NCBI RefSeq assembly: GCF_001544275.1
Contig: NZ_BCQE01000009.1
Span: 88,625 to 152,624 of the forward strand
Direction: 5' to 3'
Length of the DNA: 64,000 nucleotides
Source of the DNA: Enterococcus gallinarum NBRC 100675
GTDB lineage: Bacteria > Bacillota > Bacilli > Lactobacillales > Enterococcaceae
Of this stretch, positions 1 to 9,213 are shown one piece after another (within the stretch, counting starts at the first letter, position 1; every line of letters begins with the position of its first letter). The notes under the pieces were generated by a model. It searched no databases. It was not told where the DNA came from and saw only the letters and a list, made by a program, of their open reading frames with translations. The position numbers and the translations under genes were made by a program.

Positions 1-3000
1 GCTGTTTGATTTTCACGATTATCGGCTGGCACAACTACTGTGGTTGCTCCGCTGCGATAATCTTTCCCGCCAGCAGTCACTATTGCTGTCACATTCAAAC
101 TTTCTTCTGGAGCCACTTGATCTGGAGAGATAATGATTCGATAATTGCCTTCTCCATCGGCGGTACCAGTGCCAACGACTTCTCCTTGCGCATTGGTGAT
201 CTCAATCGTTGCATCAGCGGTTGTTTTGCCGACAACTGGATACCCATCAGTCTCATTGCCGCTGATTGTGGCAGTCGGTGCTGAAACAGTCAAACCGTTA
301 GCAGTGACACTGATTGGAATACTTGGATCTTTTCCAGCCACTTCTGCTACCACCGTGACTGTATCGCCTTCGGAAATTTCCGGTACATCCGCCGTCCAAT
401 TTCCTTGACTATCTGCGACGACTGACACTGGATCTTCCCCATTCACCGTCACTGTGACCGTTGCATCTGGCTCAGCAGTTCCACTAATAGCTGTATCCCC
501 TGCCGTCACTAGCTCGATCGTTGGTGTCTCCGTTTGATTTTCACGATTATCTGCCGGCACAACTACTGTAGCCGAAGCACTGCGATAATCTTTCCCACCA
601 GCAGAGACGACTGCTGTGACATTCAAGTTCTCTTCTGGTGTGACTTGATCTGGCGCGATCTCAATACGGTAATTGCCATCGTCATCTGCAGTACCGCTAC
701 CCACGATCTCTCCTTGGGCGTTGGTGATTTCGATCGCTGCATTAGCTACTGCTGTACCAACCACTGGGTACCCATCGGTTTCGTTCCCACTAATTGATGC
801 AGTCGGTGTTGCGACCGTCAAACCACTAACACTTACTGTCACTGGTGCGCTTGGGTCTTTGTCGTCAGCTGTAGCTACGACGGTCACTGTATCTCCCTCT
901 GACAATTCCGGTACGTTCGCTGTCCAATTGCCTTCTTCATTGGCATTAACTGTTACTGGCTCTTCGCCACTCACATTGACAGTGACTGTTGCTCCAGGTT
1001 CTGCTGTCCCGTTGACCACTGTATCTCCTGCTTTAACTGGATCGACAGTCGGTGTTTCTGTAAGAACCGTTGCGGGAACAATGATTGGTGTATTGCCGCT
1101 GCGGTAGTCTTTGCCTCCGGCAGTTACGACCGCTGCCACATTCAGATCCTCTTCTGGTGACACACGATCCGGTGCAATCACGATGCGATAGTTACCATTC
1201 CCATCAGCAGTGCCACTACCTACGATTTCTCCTTGCGCATTGGTAATCTCGATCGCAGCGTCAGCCACAGATTTACCCGTAACCGGATAACCGTCCAACG
1301 TGTTGCCACTAATAGAGGCTGTTGGTGCATTGACGGTCAATCCATTGACCGTGACGCTCACTGGTATACTTGGTTCTTTGCCGTCAGCAGCAGCTACCAC
1401 AGTCACTGTTTCACCTTCAGAAACTTCCGGTACATTCGCAGTCCAATCACCTTGGTCATTCGCAACGACTGTTACTGGCTCTTCTCCGTCCACAGCCACT
1501 GTGACGCTTGCCCCTGGTTCTGCTGTACCGTTGATTGCTGTATCTCCTGCTGCTATCGTATCAATGGTTGGGATTTCTGTTTGACTGGCTGCTGGAACCG
1601 TCACTGGTGTATTGGCACTCCGATACTCTTGGCCTCCGGCAGTCACGATTGCTGCCACATTCAAGTTTTCTTCAGGTGTCACTTGATCTGGGGCAATCAC
1701 GATCCGGTAATTGCCATCACCGTCGGCAGTACCACTACCTACGACTTCTCCTTGGGCATTGGTGATTTCAATGTCTGCATTCGCAGTTGTTCGACCAGCT
1801 ACAGGATAACCATCTCTTTGGTTACCAGTAATTGATGCAGTTGGTGCAGAAACACTTATTCCGTTGACGATGACACTAACGGGTGTACTTGGCTCTTTAT
1901 CACCAGCAGTAGCTACCACAGTCACTGTTTCGCCTTCAGAAACTTCCGGTACATTCGCAGTCCAATTACCTTGGTCATCCGCAACGACCGTCACTGGCTC
2001 TTCTCCGCTGACAGTTACCACTACATTGGCATTCGGTTCAGCTGTACCGCTGATCGTTTGATCCCCGGCATTCACTGGATCGATCGACGGCGTTTCCGTT
2101 TGGTTTTCTTGAGTATCGGCTGGCACAACAACCGGTGTTGCTCCACTACGATAGTCTTGCCCTCCGGCAGTCACAATTGCTGTAACATTCAAGTTTTCTT
2201 CTGGGGCAACTTGATCTGGCGCAACCACAATCCGATAGTTGCCCTCCCCATCTGCGGTTCCGCTGCCGACAACAACTCCCTGAGCGTTCGTGATCTCGAT
2301 GACAGCATTAGCAACCGTTTTTCCGATCACTGGATAGCCATCTGTTTCATTGCCGCTAATCGTGGCAGTCGGTGCTGCAACCGTCAAACCGCTAACGCTC
2401 ACACTGACTGGCGAACTTGGTGCCTTTCCGTTAGCTGTGGCTATGACTGTGACCGTTTCTCCTTCAGTCACTTCTGACACATCAACCGTCCAACTTCCTT
2501 GATCATCTGCAACTGCTGTGACTGGTTCTTCCCCACTTACCGAAACCGACACGGCTGCTCCAGGTTCCGTTGTTCCGTTGATCGTAGTATCGCCAGCCGT
2601 TACTGGGTCAATCGTCGGCGCTGTTGTTTGTTCCGCTGTATCATCGATTGGAACAGTGATTGCTGTTTCTGGACTACTGTAGTCTTGACCACCAGCCGTC
2701 ACAATTGCTTTGACATTCAAGTTTTCTTCTGGGGCGACTCGATCGGGGGCAATTACGATGCGATAGTTGCCATCGCTGTCAGTCGTTCCACTGCCGACAA
2801 CGTCTCCTTGAGCGTTCGTGATCTCAATCGCTGCATTCGGCGTTGCTTTCCCAATGACCGGATAGCCATCTGTTTCATTGCCACTAATGGAGGCTGTAGG
2901 TGCTGCAACGGTCAAACCTGCGACGCTCACTGTCACTGGCTCGCTTGGATCTTTGCCATCTGCTTCTGCCACAACGGTCACTGTTTCCCCTTGAGAGACT

Positions 3001-3150
3001 TCTGGTACCTCGGCTGTCCAGTTGCCTTGGTCATCCGCCACTGCTGTGACTGGCTGTTCATTTCCGATAGTCACTGTTACCGTTGAACCTGGTTCTGCTG
3101 TTCCGCTGATAGTGGTATCACCAGCCGCAACAGGATCGATTGTTGGTGTT
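1..3150 (-). repeat. Six tandem 519/528-bp coding repeats
   Basis: The landmark encoding ITNAQG recurs at 181, 709, 1228, 1747, 2275 and 2803, giving spacings of 528, 519, 519, 528 and 528 bases. All are multiples of three and share the frame of the adhesin. Each unit encodes two Ig-like modules. The two size classes differ by exactly three codons. Confidence 0.9.
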
Positions 3151-4346
3151 TCCGTTTGTTCTGCTGCAGGTTCTGCTGCTAACCAGATGGAATTATTGCC
3201 ATCCTCATCTGTAAATAAATCAAGTGTGAGTAGATTAGATTGAGAAAAAGTACCTGCAAATCGAGCTTCGTATGGATTCGACGGATTCGTCACACCATTT
3301 GCAATCAGCTCTGAAGTCGTTGGTGTCGTCACGGTCGTTGGCATCACAACTGTCGTTTGACCTAAAACAGATGCCGATGCGATTTGATCAGCAAGATCTG
3401 TCGTTCCATTCAACACAGCTTGTGCAGCATCGACGGTAACATTCAGAGTGGCTTTAGCTGTGTTGACTGTTTCTTGGACAAGTGTATTAACGCCATTGAT
3501 CAATGAGCCAATCCCAGGAATGTTACTTGCTCCGTCTAAGATGCTCACTTGGATTTGCGCCTGTTTCAAGTTCTCCAAAATGGATTGGATGCGTTGGTTG
3601 ACCACAATAAATAAGCCGTCATCCACATTGGCAATCAAGGCACGTTCATTATCTGTCAATCCAGCAGGCACTTCAAAATCGGCTTGTCCAAATTGTCCTA
3701 ACTGATTCAATAAATCCAATTGTTCATAGATGTCATCTAAATTAACGGATATGACTCGACTAATGTCGACAATAGAGGCTGCTGTATACAAAGGATTCGG
3801 TAAACCGGCAATCGTTCTAGGAATTTCTAAGGCATCTGCCAAATTCTGATTCACAAGAGCATCCACTGTGCCCACTAATGTGTCAACAGCAGGTGTAAGC
3901 GTTCCAATCAGTGTTTGGATAGCGGCAATATCACCAAGTTGCAGAGTGATATTTGTTGATACCCGGGCATTGCCATTTGGTTGTACAAAGCCAGTCAGCC
4001 CTTTTGGCACACCAACGATTGCTACTTTATCACCGTTTAAGACGTCAAGCGTCACCGCATTCGATCCGCTGATGGTAAAGTTGACTGGGTTGGTATCTCC
4101 AGGATTTGAATATGGCGCTGCAGCACTTGTTCCAGAATCATTTGATGCTTGGACATTACTAAAAATCTCAGCAGAAACTAATGATGCTTCTGCGGTCTTT
4201 GGTGCCCACAACAATGTAGTGGGAACAGCCACAGAACTCGTCAGTAACATCCCGCTGACCGTTAAATTCGCTAGTAGCGATTTTTTGTTTATTGCGCGTC
4301 TTTTTCTCCTTGAATTCATTATTTTTTTATAGTCGTTGCCCTTCAT
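1..4346 (-). CDS. Giant repetitive surface adhesin, 5' part (partial)
   Basis: The frame is open from ATG at 4346 to the left edge (about 1448 codons), so the C-terminus and any LPXTG anchor lie outside. A strong SD (AGGAGG) precedes the ATG. The N-terminus is basic (SRRKRRAINKK), followed by a hydrophobic stretch and a likely cleavage near KTAEA-S, so the protein is exported. Residues of about 55-390 form a non-repetitive region I could not assign. From about residue 396 the chain is built of paired Ig-like modules: one begins PTIDPVxAGDTTI and contains ADDQGNW; the second begins PTASISGNETDGYPV and contains ITNAQG and PEENLNV. Six near-identical pairs of 173-176 residues are visible. This is the architecture of cell-wall-anchored stalk adhesins. 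Ligand unknown. Confidence 0.9.
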   Translation of the reverse strand, partial: MKGNDYKKIMNSRRKRRAINKKSLLANLTVSGMLLTSSVAVPTTLLWAPKTAEASLVSAEIFSNVQASNDSGTSAAAPYSNPGDTNPVNFTISGSNAVTLDVLNGDKVAIVGVPKGLTGFVQPNGNARVSTNITLQLGDIAAIQTLIGTLTPAVDTLVGTVDALVNQNLADALEIPRTIAGLPNPLYTAASIVDISRVISVNLDDIYEQLDLLNQLGQFGQADFEVPAGLTDNERALIANVDDGLFIVVNQRIQSILENLKQAQIQVSILDGASNIPGIGSLINGVNTLVQETVNTAKATLNVTVDAAQAVLNGTTDLADQIASASVLGQTTVVMPTTVTTPTTSELIANGVTNPSNPYEARFAGTFSQSNLLTLDLFTDEDGNNSIWLAAEPAAEQTETPTIDPVAAGDTTISGTAEPGSTVTVTIGNEQPVTAVADDQGNWTAEVPEVSQGETVTVVAEADGKDPSEPVTVSVAGLTVAAPTASISGNETDGYPVIGKATPNAAIEITNAQGDVVGSGTTDSDGNYRIVIAPDRVAPEENLNVKAIVTAGGQDYSSPETAITVPIDDTAEQTTAPTIDPVTAGDTTINGTTEPGAAVSVSVSGEEPVTAVADDQGSWTVDVSEVTEGETVTVIATANGKAPSSPVSVSVSGLTVAAPTATISGNETDGYPVIGKTVANAVIEITNAQGVVVGSGTADGEGNYRIVVAPDQVAPEENLNVTAIVTAGGQDYRSGATPVVVPADTQENQTETPSIDPVNAGDQTISGTAEPNANVVVTVSGEEPVTVVADDQGNWTANVPEVSEGETVTVVATAGDKEPSTPVSVIVNGISVSAPTASITGNQRDGYPVAGRTTANADIEITNAQGEVVGSGTADGDGNYRIVIAPDQVTPEENLNVAAIVTAGGQEYRSANTPVTVPAASQTEIPTIDTIAAGDTAINGTAEPGASVTVAVDGEEPVTVVANDQGDWTANVPEVSEGETVTVVAAADGKEPSIPVSVTVNGLTVNAPTASISGNTLDGYPVTGKSVADAAIEITNAQGEIVGSGTADGNGNYRIVIAPDRVSPEEDLNVAAVVTAGGKDYRSGNTPIIVPATVLTETPTVDPVKAGDTVVNGTAEPGATVTVNVSGEEPVTVNANEEGNWTANVPELSEGDTVTVVATADDKDPSAPVTVSVSGLTVATPTASISGNETDGYPVVGTAVANAAIEITNAQGEIVGSGTADDDGNYRIEIAPDQVTPEENLNVTAVVSAGGKDYRSASATVVVPADNRENQTETPTIELVTAGDTAISGTAEPDATVTVTVNGEDPVSVVADSQGNWTADVPEISEGDTVTVVAEVAGKDPSIPISVTANGLTVSAPTATISGNETDGYPVVGKTTADATIEITNAQGEVVGTGTADGEGNYRIIISPDQVAPEESLNVTAIVTAGGKDYRSGATTVVVPADNRENQT

Positions 4347-5047
4347 TCTTACTCCTCCTATTCAAATAAATAAAACCAACAAAAGTGACCAACCAACTTT
4401 GGCATTCGTCTTTTGATGTTCGCTATGATCACATATCCGGAGAAAGAGATCACTAACAAAAAACGTTTGCAAAATAAAAAAACACTCATTCAAATACTCG
4501 AAAAAAACCTCAATTACATTTTTCAACATACCAGAACGATTTCCGTGCTTTTTTGTGATTAAATAACTAAAATATTCAGTTATTTAAGCAAATTCTAGCA
4601 TTTTTATTTTTATACAACAAATTATTAAGACCATGAATAATTAAAAAAACATTCTATTAGAAATAAAATAACAAAAACCTTTTATTTTTATCGCTATCAT
4701 TAATTATTTATTACCTGTGTTCCTCTTTTCGCAAAAAAATCATTAAAAAGAGATTTTTTTGATTTTACTCCTTTTTATTAACAAAAATTAGAAACTTTTT
4801 AATGTTCTCAGAATGCGCTTCCATCTTTTCTTCTAATATTTATTTTGTAAAAAAGTGAAATCAGAATTATTTTCTGAACAGTATTCTGTTTTTTTAAAAT
4901 CTTTTAAAAAAAACAGAAAAAATCTCCTTAAAAAGGCGATTTCCACCGCTTTCTCCTTTTTAAAAACAATTTTCAAACAAATAAGCCACCAGAAATCGTG
5001 AGTGATTTCTGGTGGCTTAGATCATTGTATGAGCTACTTCTAAAGGA
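4347..5047. other. AT-rich intergenic region upstream of the adhesin
   Basis: No gene is supported here. It holds the adhesin ribosome-binding site next to 4346, about 550 bases of very AT-rich DNA with long A and T runs, and the terminator of the GntR gene at 4983-5018. I could not pick a convincing -35/-10 pair for the adhesin. Confidence 0.6.
4983..5018 (-). terminator. Rho-independent terminator after the GntR gene
   Basis: A 15-bp perfect stem (AAGCCACCAGAAATC and its complement) closes a 6-base loop, and on the minus strand it is followed by TTATTTG. It lies about 30 bases after the stop of the GntR gene. Confidence 0.8.
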
Positions 5048-5779
5048 TCAATCTTGTAATTTCTTATGCATAAACAACGTTGCTTCTCGATAGTCATAAA
5101 AGATTTTTGAGAAGGCCATCAAGTCCCCTTCTCGCAGGTAACTGTCGTCTCGAACGACCAAACTAGGGCTCCCTGCGTTCATACCAAAAAAGGCCGCTTG
5201 TTTAGCAGTTAGTAATTCACAGCGGATAAATTTGTCGATGAAACTGACGGTCAGTTCCTTTTCTTGTGCAAAGTATTCAAACATGGAACCATAGATAGCC
5301 GACTCTGGAATCTGACCAACGATATCTGCCAGATAATAGGACTTCTCAATCAAATAAGGCTGATCATCCAGTGTGCGAAATCGTTCGACTTCTATAAAAA
5401 GCTGATCCTCAGAAAATCGCTGGTGGCTTGGCGAAAAGTCGATCTCCGCGTACGAGACCAAACGCTGCGTTGCTTGAACGGTTTGAATCAGTTTTCCTTC
5501 TCTAGCAAGATCTTCGGTAAACCCAAGATCACTTTGGACTGCTTTTTGCTCTTGCGTCAATTGATCGTGGACATAGGAGCCTCTCCCTTGAACTTGATAA
5601 ATATAGCCGCGTTTACTCAATCTGCTTAGTGCTTGCCTTAAGGAATACCGAGAGACTTGATAGTGTTCCATCAATTCCTTCTCACTAGGTAACTTTCCGT
5701 TGCGATCAGCTAAATTCTTTTTTTCGATTCGGTCAATTAAATCTGCCGCTAATAAATCGATCGTCCATTGTTTTGTCAT
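5048..5779 (-). CDS. GntR/HutC-family regulator with UTRA domain
   Basis: 243 aa. An N-terminal winged helix-turn-helix spans residues 30-70 (LPSEKELMEHYQVSRYSL, then GRGSYV at the wing), followed by an UTRA effector-binding domain from about 90 to the end. This is the usual length and order of the HutC subfamily, which normally represses sugar genes and is released by a phosphorylated sugar. GGGGGAG precedes the ATG. It sits directly downstream of the EIIC pair on the same strand, separated by a terminator. The palindrome at 7815-7832 is its most likely operator. The ligand is not readable from sequence. Confidence 0.88.
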   Translation of the reverse strand: MTKQWTIDLLAADLIDRIEKKNLADRNGKLPSEKELMEHYQVSRYSLRQALSRLSKRGYIYQVQGRGSYVHDQLTQEQKAVQSDLGFTEDLAREGKLIQTVQATQRLVSYAEIDFSPSHQRFSEDQLFIEVERFRTLDDQPYLIEKSYYLADIVGQIPESAIYGSMFEYFAQEKELTVSFIDKFIRCELLTAKQAAFFGMNAGSPSLVVRDDSYLREGDLMAFSKIFYDYREATLFMHKKLQD

Positions 5780-5876
5780 TACACTTCTCCCCCAAATGTT
5801 GTACTATTCCTATTTTACCGCAAAAGCCACTGCCTGAGTGGGAATCTTTTTTTTATCTCATGATGACAAAAGAAAA

Positions 5877-5901
5877 CCCAGCTAAACATGCCTTAGCTGG
5901 G
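5877..5901 (-). terminator. Rho-independent terminator after EIIC
   Basis: Stem CCCAGCTAA/TTAGCTGGG with a 7-base loop, followed on the minus strand by TTTTCTTTTG. It follows the stop of the EIIC gene by about 30 bases. Confidence 0.8.
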
Positions 5902-5929
5902 GTCTGTTCATTCAATCTTGCACTTTCAG

Positions 5930-7276
5930 TCAAGCTTTTTCTTGTTCTTGTGCAAAAAGTTTGCCATCATACATTTTGATGAATGGGAACCAAATAAGAA
6001 AGGCGACCAAAGCGCAAATTAATGCCAGTACAAAGGCACGCCAATCGCCACCTGAACCAATAAATCCTGAAAGACCAATTGGGGTTGGCCAAGCGACTTG
6101 GGCGATCGGTGGATTGACAAACCCTAAATTGATTGCAAAATATGCCACCGACATAGAGGCCATTGGTGCCAAAAAGAAAGGAATTGCCGTATATGGGTTA
6201 TAAACAACTGGCATCCCAAACAAAATTGGTTCATTAATGTTAAAGAATGATGGGACGATCGCGGCTTTACCTAATGCACTTAGTTGTGCCGATTTAGCAA
6301 AGAACGCGATGAAGATAACCATGCCCAGTGTTGCTCCTGAACCGCCAATGGTCACGAAACTATTATTGAATTCACCGGCAAAAGCAATGTTTGCACCGCT
6401 TTGGTTTTCAACCATGTTGGAAAGAACGATGGGCGTCAAGAATGAGGTCACGATCGTTGCTCCGTGGATCCCGACGATCCACAATGCATGCATCAAGAAA
6501 TAGATGACTAACAATCCAACCCACGTACTCGTCAATTGCGAAACAAAACTAAAGGGAATCGCAATGACTTTGAAGATATCGGTCCCTAAAGCTACTAAAG
6601 CACCGTTGATCACGATCACAAATAAAGCAATCAACGCAGTCGGAATCAATGCAGTAAATGAACTTGAAACACCAGTTGGTACAGTATCAGGCATTTTGAT
6701 GTAGATATTTCTCTTGACACAAAACGCGTAAATCTTCACTGCAATAATAGCCATAATAATCGCAGTAAAAATACCAGTCGTTCCTAAGCGTGTCACACCG
6801 CCCGCCATTTCCCAACCATCAATGATTTTTTGATCATCGGAAATGATGGTCACAAGAGTCGCTACTCCGCCTTCAAATACTAATTGAGGTAGACACATGA
6901 AGAATGCCATCATTGACAACAAGGCCCCATTTACAGGACTTAACGAAATTTTTTCTTCTTGCGCTTGGATCTTGGTATATTCATAACCAAAAACAATACA
7001 GAAATATAAGGCCAAGATCCCCATTGTTGCAGTATTTCCTAGCATATACAAACTTTGTATCTTATCAAAAGAAGCCGCCCAAATCGATGCCAAAGCTGGG
7101 AAACTTTGAGGTAAGACACTAATAATCAGGAACATTGAACCAACGATCGTAAACGGAATCGAAGCCATCCCGGCCGCCATCACCCCACGGACGATTCGAA
7201 ATTGCGAGATTCGCCCCATTGGTCCCATTAAGTACTTATCCAGAAAGGTAAACATTTTACTATTTTCTGTGTTCAT
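5930..7276 (-). CDS. PTS EIIC, lactose/cellobiose/diacetylchitobiose (CelB) family
   Basis: 448 aa, the usual length for this family, with about ten hydrophobic segments. The N-terminus (FLDKYLMGPMGRISQ) and the internal NEPILFGMPVVYNP motif are typical of the CelB-type permease subunit that moves and presents a beta-glucoside or chito-disaccharide for phosphorylation. It overlaps the preceding 168-aa gene by 17 bases, so the two are co-translated. No EIIA, EIIB or 6-phospho-glycosidase lies next to it, so it must borrow these components or the set is incomplete. The substrate cannot be assigned beyond the family. Confidence 0.9.
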   Translation of the reverse strand: MNTENSKMFTFLDKYLMGPMGRISQFRIVRGVMAAGMASIPFTIVGSMFLIISVLPQSFPALASIWAASFDKIQSLYMLGNTATMGILALYFCIVFGYEYTKIQAQEEKISLSPVNGALLSMMAFFMCLPQLVFEGGVATLVTIISDDQKIIDGWEMAGGVTRLGTTGIFTAIIMAIIAVKIYAFCVKRNIYIKMPDTVPTGVSSSFTALIPTALIALFVIVINGALVALGTDIFKVIAIPFSFVSQLTSTWVGLLVIYFLMHALWIVGIHGATIVTSFLTPIVLSNMVENQSGANIAFAGEFNNSFVTIGGSGATLGMVIFIAFFAKSAQLSALGKAAIVPSFFNINEPILFGMPVVYNPYTAIPFFLAPMASMSVAYFAINLGFVNPPIAQVAWPTPIGLSGFIGSGGDWRAFVLALICALVAFLIWFPFIKMYDGKLFAQEQEKA

Positions 7277-7766
7277 TTATTTTTCCTCCTTTATTCTCAA
7301 ATACCCGCAGATAGTTCAAGTAACTATCCCGATCTTTTTCGATCAACCATGCTTTTCGTTCCATATATAAACAACAAATCAATCCCAGAGTCAGGCTAAC
7401 CAGTAAACTCGGTCTGGCCGCAAGGTTCAAAAATGGAAAAAATCGGGCTTGCCACCCTAGCAGGATAAAAAGGATACCAGTAGTGTTGACCCCTGTTTGA
7501 ATCCAATAACCAACTTTAGTCAAGTGCAATCGATTTGATGTCTGCCAATATTTTTGTGTCTGCTCAAAGATGATGGCGCCATCAACCAAAAGCAAGAACA
7601 CCGGTACCAAACCCATCACTGTCCAATTTGCCAGACTAAGCAACGCCCAATAAAGATTGATAAAGAAAAAAATTGCTGTCATATAGCGAAAAATCAGATA
7701 GCGGTTAAATCGCATATTTTTTTGTGCGTACGCATTGGCACCGGACGAATGATTTTGTCCTCTCAT
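7260..7766 (-). CDS. Small membrane protein co-translated with EIIC
   Basis: 168 aa from ATG 7766, chosen because AGAGGAG lies 11 bases upstream. A longer in-frame start at 7850 would place the operator and promoter inside the gene. It has four to five hydrophobic segments (for example the stretches beginning YLIFRYM, GLVPVFLLL, LFILLGW and LLVSLTLGL) and a basic tail (KDRDSYLNYLRVFENK). I know of no catalytic motif here. Proteins like this next to CelB-type EIIC genes are sometimes labelled 'PTS subunit IIA' in annotations, but no phosphorylatable-histidine motif of an EIIA is visible. The role is probably accessory to the permease. Confidence 0.7.
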   Translation of the reverse strand: MRGQNHSSGANAYAQKNMRFNRYLIFRYMTAIFFFINLYWALLSLANWTVMGLVPVFLLLVDGAIIFEQTQKYWQTSNRLHLTKVGYWIQTGVNTTGILFILLGWQARFFPFLNLAARPSLLVSLTLGLICCLYMERKAWLIEKDRDSYLNYLRVFENKGGKINEHRK

Positions 7767-7814
7767 AGTTATGATCCACTCCTCTCTCATCATTTTTATC
7801 GCGAATAATAACCA

Positions 7815-7832
7815 AACTTGTTCGAACAAGTT
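7815..7832. promoter_or_regulatory. 18-bp perfect palindrome, likely GntR operator
   Basis: AACTTGTTCGAACAAGTT is identical to its reverse complement. It starts two bases downstream of the -10 box at 7834-7839 on the minus strand, covering the expected transcription start, which is a repressor position. The GntR gene at 5048 is the obvious candidate ligand. Confidence 0.7.
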
Positions 7833-7833
7833 A

Positions 7834-7861
7834 ATTTTAGCATAAATCAAAAATCATGCAA
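7834..7861 (-). promoter_or_regulatory. SigA-type promoter of the 168-aa/EIIC operon
   Basis: Minus strand: -35 TTGCAT (7856-7861), 16-base spacer, -10 TAAAAT (7834-7839). Confidence 0.65.
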
Positions 7862-8101
7862 GCGATTACTTTTTGATGTTTGGTTGTAAAAAATAAACTC
7901 CTGAAGAAAATCGGCTATTTTCGTACAACTTTTTAACGACTATTCAGGTATCTTCCAACAAAGTTTTGCTCTTGTGAAAACGGGGATTTTATGTTAAAAA
8001 TGAATAAAAGGGATGTCTATCCAACATGATGTTCGCTTTTTAAGAAATAAAAAAGGTTTTAGGTGTAAAATACTTACTTTAAAAGGAGAAAGACGAAAAT
8101 T

Positions 8102-9124
8102 ATGTTAAAAGAAGTAACCTACGAATTTATCAAAGAAATTCCCAAAGCTGAACTCCATCTGCATTTAGAAGGAACGCTGGAGCCCGATTTGAAATTACGA
8201 TTGGCACAAAAAAATCAAATTGATATTGGTCAATCAACAATCGAAGAGGTGGAAGCAAGTTATCAGTTCGACTCCTTGCCTTCTTTTTTGAACATTTATT
8301 ATCCAGCGATGAATGTCCTCCAAACAGAAGAAGATTTTTATGAATTGGCAATGGCTTATTTCAAGAAAGCTGCCGAACATCACGTAACTTATGCTGAAGT
8401 TTTTTTTGATCCGCAAGCCCATACCTCTCGCGGTATTTCTTTTGAAACCGTCATCAACGGCTATTATCGAGCGACACAAGAAAGTGAACAAATTGGTGTA
8501 CGAAGTGCCCTAATTATGTGCTTCTTACGAGATTTTTCTGCTGAATCAGCAGAGGAAACCTTAGAACAAGCACTACCTTTTAAAGATAAGATCTTGGGGA
8601 TCGGGCTTGATTCGGATGAAAAAGGCAATCCACCACTGAAGTTCAAAAAAGTCTTTGAAAAAGCAAAAGCCGCTGGGTTTCATTTGACGATGCACTGCGA
8701 CATTGATCAAGAAGATTCAATCGAACATATTCGTCAAGCCATTGAAGAGATCCAAGTCGAACGAATCGATCATGGAACAAATATCGTAGAAGATGAACAG
8801 TTAGTCGATTATGTGCGGGCGCACCAAATCGGATTGACTTGTTGTCCTGTTTCCAACGGCTTCGTCGTGGATGATATGAAAGGAAAAGAAATCATTGAGT
8901 TATTAGCAAAAGGCGTCAAAGTGACGATCAATTCAGATGACCCAGCTTATTTCCAAAGCTATATTTCTGACGACCTTTATGCATTGAGCAAAAATTATCA
9001 GCTAACAGAGGACCAAATCATTCAATTGGTCAGAAATGCCTTTGAGATTGCTTGGTTACCAGCAGAAGAGAAGAAGTTGTATCTAGCGGAAGTCGATGCT
9101 TTTGTCGCGGAGAAAAACAATTAA
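8102..9124 (+). CDS. Adenosine/adenine deaminase family hydrolase
   Basis: 340 aa, full length for the metal-dependent adenosine deaminase family. It hydrolyses the exocyclic amine of adenosine or a related purine in the cytosol, feeding purine salvage. Metal ligands visible: H19 and H21 (HLHLEGTLEP), H198 (TMHCD), and D279/D280 (TINSDDP); H224 lies in ERIDHGTN. The usual HAGE motif carrying the catalytic Glu is replaced by HCDIDQE, so substrate preference may differ from classical Add; some members of this group prefer adenine. SD AAAGGAGAAAG lies ahead of the ATG. It is a single-gene unit ending at the terminator 9164-9204. Confidence 0.85.
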   Translation: MLKEVTYEFIKEIPKAELHLHLEGTLEPDLKLRLAQKNQIDIGQSTIEEVEASYQFDSLPSFLNIYYPAMNVLQTEEDFYELAMAYFKKAAEHHVTYAEVFFDPQAHTSRGISFETVINGYYRATQESEQIGVRSALIMCFLRDFSAESAEETLEQALPFKDKILGIGLDSDEKGNPPLKFKKVFEKAKAAGFHLTMHCDIDQEDSIEHIRQAIEEIQVERIDHGTNIVEDEQLVDYVRAHQIGLTCCPVSNGFVVDDMKGKEIIELLAKGVKVTINSDDPAYFQSYISDDLYALSKNYQLTEDQIIQLVRNAFEIAWLPAEEKKLYLAEVDAFVAEKNN

Positions 9125-9163
9125 TTTTATTCTTATACAGGCAAAGCTGCACAAGGGTAAAAC

Positions 9164-9204
9164 AAACAATCACTCCAAATACAGGATTGGAGTGATTGTT
9201 TTTT
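9164..9204. terminator. Bidirectional terminator between deaminase and ABC permease genes
   Basis: A 14-bp perfect stem (AACAATCACTCCAA and its complement) is flanked by A-rich and T-rich tracts (TTTTTT on the plus strand), serving the convergent genes on both sides. Confidence 0.85.
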
Positions 9205-9213
9205 GCTTGTGCA

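Noticed and set aside
6..4332. Many plus-strand open frames over the adhesin gene
   Set aside because: All lie antisense to one continuous minus-strand frame with SD, signal peptide and clear repeat units; the plus-strand frames repeat with the same period and carry improbable Cys/His/Trp-rich sequence.
4400..4480. Possible cre site near the adhesin start
   Set aside because: AAAAAACGTTTGCA differs from the consensus at three defined positions, too weak to report.
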